A stretch of DNA of 26,085 nt from JABDGZ01 sp964487685 (GTDB taxonomy: Bacteria; Omnitrophota; Gorgyraeia; Zapsychrales; Fredricksoniimonadaceae): assembly GCA_964487685.1 (NCBI GenBank), contig CAZASA010000028.1:1-26085 (forward strand), given 5' to 3'. Positions within the stretch are counted from its first letter, which is position 1; every line of letters begins with the position of its first letter. The notes under the pieces are model-generated. The model was not told where the DNA came from. It saw only the letters and a program-made list of their open reading frames with translations, and did no database searches. Positions 16,134-23,990 of this stretch are shown one piece after another. A program made the position numbers and the translations under genes.

Positions 16134-17363
16134 ATGCCGCGCATTGATAAGATCACCCTATTTAAATTTATAGACCATTGGCTGGGCGGTCCGGTCTGCA
16201 TCTTTTTAGTATTCGTCTACAGGCTGACACGCCCCTTTTATAAGACCCATCTGCATGTCCCTGCCGAGGAACTGCCTCCCAAGAAAATACTGATCCTCAA
16301 ATTTATCGGTATGGGGAGCATTACGCTGGCATCGTCGATCGTCAAGAATATCCGCAATAAGTACCCCAACACCAAGATCTATATCCTTACCTTTAAGGAA
16401 AATAAGGAGATCCTTGATATCCTTTGCCTGGCGGACAAGATACTCATCATTGATCCGGCCAATCCCTGGGTGCTGCTTCAATCAATGGGTTCAAGCCTTT
16501 TGTTTTGCTGGAAAGAAGGCATTGATGTTGCTCTTGATATCGAATTTTATTCAAAATTCAGCACCATCATGACCTTATTATCAGGGGCGCGGTGGAGGGT
16601 CGGTTTTTATCTGGCGAGGTATTGGCGAAATTCATTGATCAATGTCCCTATCTATTTTAACCCCAGCAGGCATATCCTCGAGATCTTTTCCATGTACTCG
16701 AAAGCGTTGATGATAGATCCCCAAGACCTTTACCCTAAAGAGATCGCCACCACCCCAGAGGACAAGGCCCAGCTGACATTATTTTTAAAGGACTATCAGG
16801 CCAATGACCTTAACCAAACCGTTGTGTTTAATATCCATGCCAGTGACCTGGCCTTATGCCGGCGCTGGCCGTTAAAACATTTTGTGGCTTTAGTCGATTT
16901 ATTCTTTCGAGAAAATAGCCAGATGAGCATTATATTGACCGGGGCCAAAAAAGAAGCTTCTTATTCCCAAGAGTTTTTAGGCCTTTTAGCACCGGAATAC
17001 CGAGAGCGGATCATTGATCTGACCGGCAAACTTTCATTGAGACAATTCTTAACCCTGTTGGCCCAAGCCCCGGTTTTTTTGACCAATGATACCGGGCCAT
17101 TTCATTTGGCCAAAGCCGTCGGTGCACGCACTATTTCTTTGTGGGGACCGGGTTCGATCGATCTTTATGGTCCTTACGGCCGCGAGAAAGAGACCCAGGA
17201 TGTCATCTATAAAAGGTATCTGTGCAGTCCTTGTCTTTATATTTACAGGACCAATGCCGGATATTTCTGCAAGGACAAGGCCCCTTGTATGGAAGAGATC
17301 CAGCCTAAAGAAGTAATGGGCCTATTAAGAAAAAGAGTAGATCAATATCGATTAGGAAGGTGA
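16134..17363 (+). CDS. Glycosyltransferase family 9 (ADP-heptose:LPS heptosyltransferase-like)
   Basis: The 409-residue GT-B enzyme is of the heptosyltransferase family. An unusual N-terminal extension has a hydrophobic stretch (about 14-33) that may tether it to the inner membrane. The catalytic core begins KKILILKFIGMGSITLAS (about 50-67, the family's glycine-rich start), has VFNIHASDLALCRRWPLKHF in the middle, and the donor-site signature TNDTGPFHLAKAVG (317-330) followed by LWGPGS. A four-Cys segment (LCSPC, then FCKDKAPC) near the C-terminus is typical of a subset of GT9 proteins. It presumably adds a sugar to a lipid-linked glycan core in the cytosol. It heads a three-gene run with two GT-C-like proteins. 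Confidence 0.88.
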   Translation: MPRIDKITLFKFIDHWLGGPVCIFLVFVYRLTRPFYKTHLHVPAEELPPKKILILKFIGMGSITLASSIVKNIRNKYPNTKIYILTFKENKEILDILCLADKILIIDPANPWVLLQSMGSSLLFCWKEGIDVALDIEFYSKFSTIMTLLSGARWRVGFYLARYWRNSLINVPIYFNPSRHILEIFSMYSKALMIDPQDLYPKEIATTPEDKAQLTLFLKDYQANDLNQTVVFNIHASDLALCRRWPLKHFVALVDLFFRENSQMSIILTGAKKEASYSQEFLGLLAPEYRERIIDLTGKLSLRQFLTLLAQAPVFLTNDTGPFHLAKAVGARTISLWGPGSIDLYGPYGREKETQDVIYKRYLCSPCLYIYRTNAGYFCKDKAPCMEEIQPKEVMGLLRKRVDQYRLGR

Positions 17364-17372
17364 TAAGCAAGT

Positions 17373-18902
17373 ATGCGTCTTTTTTCTGGTATCGTTTATA
17401 AGATTTTCTTCATGGCGGCGGCGCTTATTGGGATATTTTTATTTTTTGCAGATTTTGCTGATCTTAGATTCAATACTGCCGATGGCAGTATTTATCTGAA
17501 TATCGCGGAAAATATTTTTAATCATAAGGGCTTTGTCGTTAGTTACAATCTTTGCCAGTGTTTCAACGGGCTTTATCATCCGATCTGGGCCTATTATCAG
17601 CCGCTTTATCCGGTTTTTGCTTCATTATTCATCGGACATGGCGGTATTGCCGAGGTGATCTGGGTCAATATCCTGCTTTTTGCCTTAAGTATGATATTGA
17701 TCATGTATATTGTCCATCGGCTGATGCCCAATTGGCTTAATATTTTATTTTTTATATTCTTAACTTTTTCATTCAATTGTTATATCTGTGCCGTATATCC
17801 TTGGAGCGAAGAGCTTCATCTATTCTGTTTCATCATCACCTTTATCTTGTTTTTGAAATTCAAAGAAAAGTCAGGTGCGTTATTTGGCTTAGGGATAGTC
17901 AATGGCGTTTTGATGCTTGTCAGGGTGGCACACATGTATAATTTCCTGGCGTATATTCCGGTCATTTTTATCGGGAAGGGCAATTTGGCCCAAAAGATCA
18001 AAAGGGCCTGTTTTTTCGTCGGCGGATTTATTTTGTTCTATGGGTTGTACCAATTGTTTTGTTTTCTTACCTACCACACTTTTTATCCTTCCTATGCCAG
18101 GCCTGGGGCGAATTATGGGATCGTACGTTTTGTCAGCGGTATCGTTTATGACCCGGCCAAGGTCGGTTTGCAGGTATCCATGGGGTCAATGTTTACACGG
18201 CAGCACGTGATGTATATTGCCCAGCATTTACGTGATTTTTATAAGCAGATGCCGTATTTTTTATGGCCGGCTTTGTTTTATTTTGTCCTCCCCGAAGATA
18301 AGAAAGTTAAAGGGGGGCTGATTGAACTTTGCTTTTTTCAAAGTATTTTTACAGTCATAGGGTATTCCCTGACCTTTTATTGGTTAACGTATTCTTTTGA
18401 CGCTCTTAGATATTCTTTGATCCCGTATATCATGATCAGTATCGTTGGCTGGTATTGCATGTATGAAGGGCTGTCTCTCGCAAGTTCTTTAGGCAGATTA
18501 CTGATAGGGTTAGTTGTGATGTCATGTCTTTTTGTCAGTCCACAGGTGGACAGGTTTTTTTCGTTCGAAAAGCATGCCTTCAAGCATCCGCGTCAAGAAT
18601 ATCCCTATTACAGGAATTTATATGCTAGTTACCAGTGGATCAATAAAAATCTCCCCCAGGAGATATTGGTTGCTTCGGATGAAGATCAGGAAGGGTACTT
18701 CATGCACCGTCCTTTTATCTCTACACCCTTGGGCGCATCCTATAATTGTTCAAACCTTATTTTGTACAACCGCATTTATTCCCCCGATTATTATTTATTA
18801 ACATCGTTCCACTCGGATAAATGCTTTGCCTCGATCGCCCATTCGACGATCTATACCAATGAAATCTTCAGGGTCTTGGAAGTAAATAAAAAAAGGACAT
18901 AA
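17373..18902 (+). CDS. Polytopic membrane protein, predicted GT-C glycosyltransferase
   Basis: The 509-residue protein has about ten TM segments and a short outer C-terminal domain. After TM1 it carries TADGSIYLNIAENIF (Asp37) and later GLYHPIWAYYQPLYPVF, resembling the first outer loop of GT-C enzymes, where one acidic residue is catalytic. It lacks a clear match to a named family by eye, so the call rests on topology, this loop and its neighbours. An AAGGTGAT ribosome site precedes the ATG, 9 nt after the GT9 gene. The outer C-terminal part (ASYQWINKNLPQEILVASDED and so on) is common in membrane sugar-transferase-like proteins. No substrate can be assigned. Confidence 0.65.
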   Translation: MRLFSGIVYKIFFMAAALIGIFLFFADFADLRFNTADGSIYLNIAENIFNHKGFVVSYNLCQCFNGLYHPIWAYYQPLYPVFASLFIGHGGIAEVIWVNILLFALSMILIMYIVHRLMPNWLNILFFIFLTFSFNCYICAVYPWSEELHLFCFIITFILFLKFKEKSGALFGLGIVNGVLMLVRVAHMYNFLAYIPVIFIGKGNLAQKIKRACFFVGGFILFYGLYQLFCFLTYHTFYPSYARPGANYGIVRFVSGIVYDPAKVGLQVSMGSMFTRQHVMYIAQHLRDFYKQMPYFLWPALFYFVLPEDKKVKGGLIELCFFQSIFTVIGYSLTFYWLTYSFDALRYSLIPYIMISIVGWYCMYEGLSLASSLGRLLIGLVVMSCLFVSPQVDRFFSFEKHAFKHPRQEYPYYRNLYASYQWINKNLPQEILVASDEDQEGYFMHRPFISTPLGASYNCSNLILYNRIYSPDYYLLTSFHSDKCFASIAHSTIYTNEIFRVLEVNKKRT

Positions 18903-18905
18903 GGG

Positions 18906-20480
18906 ATGAAAAAGGAATGGAATTTGCTCCTGTTCATGGCCCTGATACCGCTGGCATTTGGTTTATATTCTTTGTCCCTTGGCCAGGATACTAATTGGGA
19001 CATCCAGAATTATCATCTATATAATCCCTACGCTTTTCTCCACGGCCGCTTTAACCAGGACCTTTCACCGGCAGGTTGGTGCACCTGCTTAAATCCCTAT
19101 TTGGACCTTGCTTATTTTGAATTGACCCAGGTTTTCTCTCCACGCACCGTCGGATTTATCCTTGGCCTTGTTCAAGGCCTAAATGTCATTTTTTTATTCT
19201 TCATTTGTAAAAATTGCCTTAAAGCGACTTTTGGTAATAATGACCGCTCGTCATTGGTATTGGCCATCATGGGGGGCTTGTCCGTGGGTTTCCTTTCCGA
19301 GATCGGGACCGTGTTTTGGGACAATGTTGTTTCGATTTTTATCCTTATATCCCTCTTTATGGTGGTCAGATCGATCGATGATATGGTGTCTGGGCGGCGT
19401 GAGGTGATATGGCCTATCGTGTGCGCGGGGGTATTGGCCGGCATAGGTGCCGGTTTAAAATTAACGGTCAGTTTGAATGCATTCGCCTTAATGCTGTCAT
19501 TCTTTTTTATTTCAGTTCCTTGGGGCACGAGAACATTATACGCATTTCTTTTTGGGTTAGGGACAGCGGCGGGATTATTGGGATCAGACGGCTATTGGTT
19601 ATGGTATATATGGCAGCACATGGGCAATCCCATCTATCCTTTTATGAATAATATTTTTCATAGTGCCTTGGCCCCTTTGGCGCCTATACATGATCTGCGA
19701 TTCCATCCCAAGAATTTTTTCGAAATGTTGGCCTATCCTTATATTTTCACCCTTGATCCTTTACGGGCGGGAGAACAGGCTTGCAAGCAATTGAATTGGT
19801 TGATCGTTTATTTTGTCAGTATCTTTTTTTTTGTTAAGCAAATCATCGGTTTAAGTCCAAGATCAGTATCTGTCCCGCTAAGCCATCAAGCTAAATATTT
19901 ACTTTCATTCTTTTGGATATCTTATTTCTTTTGGTTGATCACCTTTGGATATTATCGGTACCAAATCTCGATAGAGATATTGATCCCGCTGGTCATAGTT
20001 GTCCTTTTCTCAAGCCTTTTTAAACTGGACCGCTTAAAGGCGCTGACCGTCGTGATCTTGCTTGGCAGTGTCACTTTATTTAACCTGGGCGGGGTCGCCG
20101 ACTGGGGACATTCAAAATGGGGGACCAAGGTTTATCGCCTTGATTCAAGATTTGTTCTCAAGGATAAATTTGATGCAGTTGCATTGATCGGCCTTCCTTT
20201 AGGCTGGGTCGTTCCAGCTTTGGATATCGACGCACCGTTCATCCAGCTAATGCCCAATTTTCTGGTCAGTGAAGCGTATTTTCAGAAGGCCAGAGCAATG
20301 CTCAGAATTGGCAACAGGAAGGTCCTTGTTATTTTTCAACCGTGGGTGATCTCTCCCAAGAATGCCAGGGCCGTGCTTAAGCCCTATGATCTTGAACTTA
20401 AAAAGGGGGCGTGTTCGATGGAATCAGGTTATATCGGTTCCAAGAGGATATATTTGATGTTTTGCCGGGCTTACCAGTGA
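18906..20480 (+). CDS. Polytopic membrane protein, GT-C-like family with WDIQNYHLYNPYA motif
   Basis: The 524-residue protein has about ten TM segments. Just after TM1 lies QDTNWDIQNYHLYNPYAFL (Asp28, Asp32), then FNQDLSPAGW and NPYLDLAYF, a pattern I recognise from a widespread family of uncharacterised bacterial membrane proteins placed among GT-C-type glycosyltransferases. AAGGG precedes the ATG, 3 nt after the previous gene, so it is the last gene of a GT9/GT-C/GT-C operon. Its 3' end overlaps the convergent phosphofructokinase gene by 10 bp. It contains a run of nine T (19824-19832). Function is inferred from loop and neighbourhood only. Confidence 0.68.
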   Translation: MKKEWNLLLFMALIPLAFGLYSLSLGQDTNWDIQNYHLYNPYAFLHGRFNQDLSPAGWCTCLNPYLDLAYFELTQVFSPRTVGFILGLVQGLNVIFLFFICKNCLKATFGNNDRSSLVLAIMGGLSVGFLSEIGTVFWDNVVSIFILISLFMVVRSIDDMVSGRREVIWPIVCAGVLAGIGAGLKLTVSLNAFALMLSFFFISVPWGTRTLYAFLFGLGTAAGLLGSDGYWLWYIWQHMGNPIYPFMNNIFHSALAPLAPIHDLRFHPKNFFEMLAYPYIFTLDPLRAGEQACKQLNWLIVYFVSIFFFVKQIIGLSPRSVSVPLSHQAKYLLSFFWISYFFWLITFGYYRYQISIEILIPLVIVVLFSSLFKLDRLKALTVVILLGSVTLFNLGGVADWGHSKWGTKVYRLDSRFVLKDKFDAVALIGLPLGWVVPALDIDAPFIQLMPNFLVSEAYFQKARAMLRIGNRKVLVIFQPWVISPKNARAVLKPYDLELKKGACSMESGYIGSKRIYLMFCRAYQ

Positions 20481-21676
20481 CGTTCCGAGGCTTTGTCCAG
20501 CTTTTCAATTCTGACCTGGACTTTTTCAGGATTACGGCCAAAGCAGATCCCCAACGCTTCGTAGATCGCTACCTGACTAACATCCACTAAACGCTGTTTG
20601 ATCGCTTCCTTGGTATCAATGTAGCGGATCTTACCGTTGCTGATCCCGGAAACAGTCACGCCTGAAATGCCCTGGCTTAAGAGGATAAAGGCTGCGGCAC
20701 CGGCTTCCTTGCCGAAATTAACATCATAAGCACTGGAGTGCCCGCAGCGGACCAAATGCCCCGGTGTGACAGCGCGGACTTCAGGGATCTCATTGATACC
20801 TTTGACATAGACACCATTTTTTGTCATCAGGTCTTTGATCGAAGGGTCTGCTTTTAAGCGTTTGATCAATTGCTGGCAGACATAATTACCGGCACCGGCC
20901 AGGCGCTTATGCCCAAAGGCATCGACAGGGGCGTTTTCGTCGACAATATCTTCACCGGAAGCATTCTTAATGCCTTCCGCCACCACGATCAAATAGGTGC
21001 CTGAGTGCACATCAGAGCTCATGATCCGTGAAAAATAACGCTGCTTCATATGTTGATAGAGGATATCAAAGTCGCAGGGGATCTCAGGGATGATGATGGC
21101 ATCCGCGTCAGCGGCAACACCGCCGCGGAAAGCGGTATGCCCGACATAGCGGCCGAAGACTTCCATGACCATGATGCGTTGATGGGTCTCTGCGGTGGTT
21201 TTGATGTCTTCCACAAAGCCCGCTATGCGATTGATGCTGGAGTCAGCACCGACGGAATAGGTTTGCAGGTCCATGTCCATGGTCTTGGGGGCGTGGACGC
21301 ATTTGATGCCTTGTTCGGACAAGTCAACAAGCACACTGCCCGAATCGTCCCCGCCGGAGATGATAAGCCCGTCTAGTTTGAATTTTTCCATGCCTTTTTT
21401 GATGCGTTGATATTTATCGGCATCATCGATCTTTTTGATCTTGACGCGGGAATGTCCTGCTTCAGAACCGGCCAGGTTAGGGTTGATCCTATCCAAGCGC
21501 TCAGGGGTCAATTCTGTCAGTTTGTCGAAGTCGATAAGGTTATATAGACCTGCGTAACCATTGGGGATTATAAAGCAAGAAGCACCCTGCGAAAGGGCCA
21601 TGTAAGCCGCGCCCTTGATAACGCCGTTAAGCCCGCCGCAGTCTCCACCGGAAGTAATAATGCCGATACGTTTCAT
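20471..21676 (-). CDS. pfp: 6-phosphofructokinase, pyrophosphate-dependent type
   Basis: Phosphorylates fructose 6-phosphate to fructose 1,6-bisphosphate. The 401 residues show TSGGDCGGLNGVIKG (8-22), ISGGDDSGS (106-114), APKTMDMDL (129-137), MEVFGRYVGHTAFRGG and GHLVRCGHSSAYD. Asp111 and Lys131 match E. coli PfkA positions 104 and 124, which are Gly in ATP enzymes and Asp/Lys in PPi enzymes, so PPi is the predicted phosphoryl donor and the step would be reversible. The usual PKTIDND reads PKTMDMD here; the catalytic Asp127 and Asp129 equivalents remain. AGGAA lies upstream of the ATG. The 341-bp upstream region holds a palindrome and a large inverted repeat that may affect expression. Confidence 0.88.
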   Translation of the reverse strand: MKRIGIITSGGDCGGLNGVIKGAAYMALSQGASCFIIPNGYAGLYNLIDFDKLTELTPERLDRINPNLAGSEAGHSRVKIKKIDDADKYQRIKKGMEKFKLDGLIISGGDDSGSVLVDLSEQGIKCVHAPKTMDMDLQTYSVGADSSINRIAGFVEDIKTTAETHQRIMVMEVFGRYVGHTAFRGGVAADADAIIIPEIPCDFDILYQHMKQRYFSRIMSSDVHSGTYLIVVAEGIKNASGEDIVDENAPVDAFGHKRLAGAGNYVCQQLIKRLKADPSIKDLMTKNGVYVKGINEIPEVRAVTPGHLVRCGHSSAYDVNFGKEAGAAAFILLSQGISGVTVSGISNGKIRYIDTKEAIKQRLVDVSQVAIYEALGICFGRNPEKVQVRIEKLDKASERHW

Positions 21677-21773
21677 TTAACGTTCCTTTTTTGGTAATTG
21701 ATAAGAAAGCTTAAATTACCATAAATAATCTATGAAAGCAAATGCGATTAGCAATAGCGGGTTCTGTACACAT

Positions 21774-21793
21774 AAGGGATAAATTTATCCCTT
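21774..21793. promoter_or_regulatory. 20-bp perfect palindrome upstream of the phosphofructokinase gene
   Basis: Half-site AAGGGATAAA followed directly by its reverse complement, centred at 21783/21784, about 98 bp before the pfp start. It could be an operator for a dimeric regulator. As RNA it could also form an 8-bp hairpin with an AATT loop followed by UUUU in the plus direction, but no plus-strand gene ends nearby to need a terminator. Confidence 0.45.
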
Positions 21794-21823
21794 TTAACGC
21801 AAACAATAACCTTGATCATTAGC

Positions 21824-21965
21824 GGCTGATGCCGATATGTTTTTTCTGCGTAAAAAATCTGACAACGTTGCACTTTGGGGATCCTTTCGCGTTACCTCTA
21901 CTTTAAGCTCAACCGTCCCCACCAGAACGTCAGATTTTAGCAGAAAGAACATATCGGCGTCAGCC
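21824..21965. repeat. 142-bp element with long terminal inverted repeats (structured RNA or MITE-like)
   Basis: The left arm 21824-21863 and right arm 21929-21965 are near-perfect reverse complements (both read inward from GGCTGAYGCCGATATGTT), with a few mismatches and one- to two-base bulges, separated by 65 nt. Inside, GGGGA (21877-21881) pairs with TCCCC (21916-21920), giving a second helix and a ~34-nt apical loop. It lies between recN and pfp, both minus strand, about 52 nt after recN. No U-run follows either arm, so it is not a classical terminator. No target-site duplication is obvious. The rest of the 21677-22017 gap shows only the palindrome described separately and AT-rich sequence. 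Confidence 0.6.
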
Positions 21966-22017
21966 AAAATGGCTAGGGCGCGAAAAGAACAAATTTAGTC
22001 CTTCAGTATGTAGAAAA

Positions 22018-23679
22018 TTATTTAGCCTGTGCTAGCATGTCTTGGGCGTGGGAGAGGGAGATCTTGGTGGTGTTAGTACCGCTCATCATTTGGGCGATCT
22101 CCTCGACGCGGTCTTTGCCTTCCAGTACATTCACACTGGTCGTGGCGCGTCCGGCTTTGACGGACTTGGAGACCTTTAAATGCCGGTCCGCGAAGGAGGC
22201 GATCTGAGGCAGGTGAGTGATGAGGATGACCTGGCGTTTGGCGGCTAATTCTCTTAATTTCTTGCCGGTGATCGTTCCCAGGCGGCCGCCGATCTGGGCG
22301 TCGATCTCATCGAAGATCAGTACCGGGATGGGGTCAACCTTGATCAGGGCTTTTTTAAGGGCCAGCATCACGCGCGCGGCTTCGCCGGATGATACGATCT
22401 GGGCCAGCGGTTTAAGGCCTTCGCCGGCGTTGGGGCTTATATAAAAAACAACCTTGTCCTGACCGTCGGCATTGAAAGAGACTTTTTCAAAACGTACTTC
22501 AAATTTGACATGAAGGATGCCTAATTCTTTTAATTCACTTTCAATGGTGGTTTTTAAGTCCTCAGCGGCTTTTTGCCGGCTTTTCGTAATTTTTTGGGCT
22601 AATTGGGAAAGGTCTTTTTCCAAGGCTTTTAGCTCATCGCGGAGCTTTTGGTCATTATGTTCAAAATTTTTAATTAAGTCGAGTTTCTCTTTGGCGTCCG
22701 TATAAAATTTCTGGGCATCCTCGAGTGTGGGGCCGTATTTGCGTTTGATATCCGCGTAAGCATCGCATTGTTCATGGATCTTCTGGGCGGTTTGTCCGTC
22801 GAAATTCAGGCCTTCGGCATAGGTGTTCAATTCGCTGATAAGTTCATTGCTTTGGTCCTGGATCGCGGATAATTGGTCTAAGAGCGAGGATGATTTTTCA
22901 TCGATCTGGGTCAGGGATTTGAGAGGAGAAAAGGCTTTGCGTAATAACGCATTGGCCCCGGCTTCTTCATCATCAAGCAGGCCCAGCAGATTTTGGATAT
23001 GCTCATGCAGTTTTTGGGCGTTGTTTAATTTGGTCTCTTCCTGAAGCAGTTCTTCGTATTTTTCCGTGGATAGGGGGAGCGCTTCCAATTCTTTGACTTG
23101 ATGGGTCAATAGATCAAGGTCCCGCTGGCGCGTTTGGGCCATGCTGTTGAGATCGTTGAGGTCTTTACGGGTCTTTTCAAAGGAGGCGAATATTTTGGCA
23201 TAATCTGTCTTTAGGTCCTTGAAATTGACCAATTGGTCAAGCATCAGCAGATGCTGTTCTTCTGAAAGAAGCATTTGATGGTCATGAGGCCCATGGAAAT
23301 CAATGAGATGATCGCCTAAATTCTTTAATTGCCCAACCGTGGCTGAAAGGCCGTTGATCTTGACCTTGCCGGGCCCGGAGGCGGTTTGGGTGCGCTGGAT
23401 GATGATCGTTGAGGTATCTTCGTTGAGGAATTCCTGGATAGGTTCCGATTGGCGTAATTTTTTATCGGTGATCTCAAAAACAGCTTCGATCAGGCAGGGA
23501 TTTTTGGGGTCACGGATCGAGGACGTATCAAGCCGTTCGCCCAGGACAGAGCGCAGGGCATCAATAAGGATGGACTTTCCCGCACCTGTTTCGCCGGTTA
23601 GGATATTAAAACCGGGGACAAATTCAATGGAGATTTCATCAATAAGCCCGAAGTTTCGTATGGTCATTTGACCCAGCAT
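22018..23679 (-). CDS. recN: DNA repair protein RecN
   Basis: An SMC-like ATPase that helps repair double-strand breaks. The 553-residue protein starts MLGQMTIRNFGLIDEISIEF, has Walker A TGETGAGKS (28-36), long coiled-coil arms (about 155-230 and 290-375), and a C-terminal half with VSSGEAARVMLALKKA (signature), VLIFDEIDAQIGG (Walker B/D loop) and ILITHLPQIASFAD. The usual SGGE signature reads SSGE, a mild deviation. The length matches the family. Starting at the second Met (MTIRNF) is also possible. It is transcribed toward pfp, but the two are separated by 341 bp with a large inverted repeat, so they are probably separate units. Confidence 0.96.
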   Translation of the reverse strand: MLGQMTIRNFGLIDEISIEFVPGFNILTGETGAGKSILIDALRSVLGERLDTSSIRDPKNPCLIEAVFEITDKKLRQSEPIQEFLNEDTSTIIIQRTQTASGPGKVKINGLSATVGQLKNLGDHLIDFHGPHDHQMLLSEEQHLLMLDQLVNFKDLKTDYAKIFASFEKTRKDLNDLNSMAQTRQRDLDLLTHQVKELEALPLSTEKYEELLQEETKLNNAQKLHEHIQNLLGLLDDEEAGANALLRKAFSPLKSLTQIDEKSSSLLDQLSAIQDQSNELISELNTYAEGLNFDGQTAQKIHEQCDAYADIKRKYGPTLEDAQKFYTDAKEKLDLIKNFEHNDQKLRDELKALEKDLSQLAQKITKSRQKAAEDLKTTIESELKELGILHVKFEVRFEKVSFNADGQDKVVFYISPNAGEGLKPLAQIVSSGEAARVMLALKKALIKVDPIPVLIFDEIDAQIGGRLGTITGKKLRELAAKRQVILITHLPQIASFADRHLKVSKSVKAGRATTSVNVLEGKDRVEEIAQMMSGTNTTKISLSHAQDMLAQAK

Positions 23680-23707
23680 GTGGGGATATTAACAAATAAT
23701 TCGATCT

Positions 23708-23737
23708 TTGAAAAGTTAATTTTAAAGGCGTTACAAT
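23708..23737 (+). promoter_or_regulatory. Upstream promoter candidate of the secreted-protein operon
   Basis: TTGAAA (23708-23713), an 18-bp spacer, then TACAAT (23732-23737). Two tandem copies of TTGAAAATGT (23745-23764) start 7 bp after the -10, where a repressor could block initiation. It would leave a ~245-nt leader to the start codon, so it may serve as a secondary promoter. Confidence 0.4.
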
Positions 23738-23744
23738 TGAGCCA

Positions 23745-23764
23745 TTGAAAATGTTTGAAAATGT
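23745..23764 (+). repeat. Tandem 10-bp direct repeat TTGAAAATGT x2
   Basis: Two perfect back-to-back copies (23745-23754 and 23755-23764). One helical turn apart and overlapping the likely start site of the upstream promoter, they could be binding sites for a regulator on one DNA face. Chance occurrence in AT-rich DNA is possible. Confidence 0.4.
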
Positions 23765-23925
23765 GGTAGACTTAAGTATCTCCAAAGAAGGACAGGTTGT
23801 TGGGAAGTACGCTAACATTGAAATTATTGTTTTTATTTATACACTATAAATAAGTTCCCCGTATTCATACTTTCCTTATCTGTAGAACAAGTGGATATTT
23901 GTCAGCAATTCAAGGAAAAATCCAA

Positions 23926-23954
23926 TTGCCGAATTTTTCTCTAACTTTTATATT
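23926..23954 (+). promoter_or_regulatory. Proximal promoter candidate of the secreted-protein operon
   Basis: TTGCCG (23926-23931), a 17-bp AT-rich spacer and TATATT (23949-23954). It would start transcription near 23961 and give a 30-nt leader with the strong ribosome site GGAGG (23981-23985) five bases from the ATG at 23991. Confidence 0.4.
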
Positions 23955-23990
23955 ATCTAAAGAAATTATACTCATTCCCCGGAGGGGTGG

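Larger units (their letters stand above)
23680..23990. other. 311-bp divergent intergenic region
   Basis: An AT-rich spacer between divergent recN (minus) and the secreted-protein operon (plus). It holds two plausible plus-strand promoters (listed separately), a tandem direct repeat of TTGAAAATGT, and a doubtful 32-codon ORF (23751-23849) without a ribosome site. I see no RNA gene or recognisable riboswitch. Confidence 0.5.

Noticed and set aside
21824..21965. Interpreting the large inverted repeat as the recN terminator
   Set aside because: Neither arm is followed by a U-run in either direction and the stem and enclosed loop are far larger than intrinsic terminators. It is kept as an element of unknown type.
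23751..23849. A 32-codon ORF (starts MFENVVDLSISKEG) between recN and the triple-repeat gene
   Set aside because: It has no ribosome site, its start lies within the tandem direct repeat, and it matches no family I know. It may be a chance ORF or a small gene fragment; too weak to annotate as a gene.
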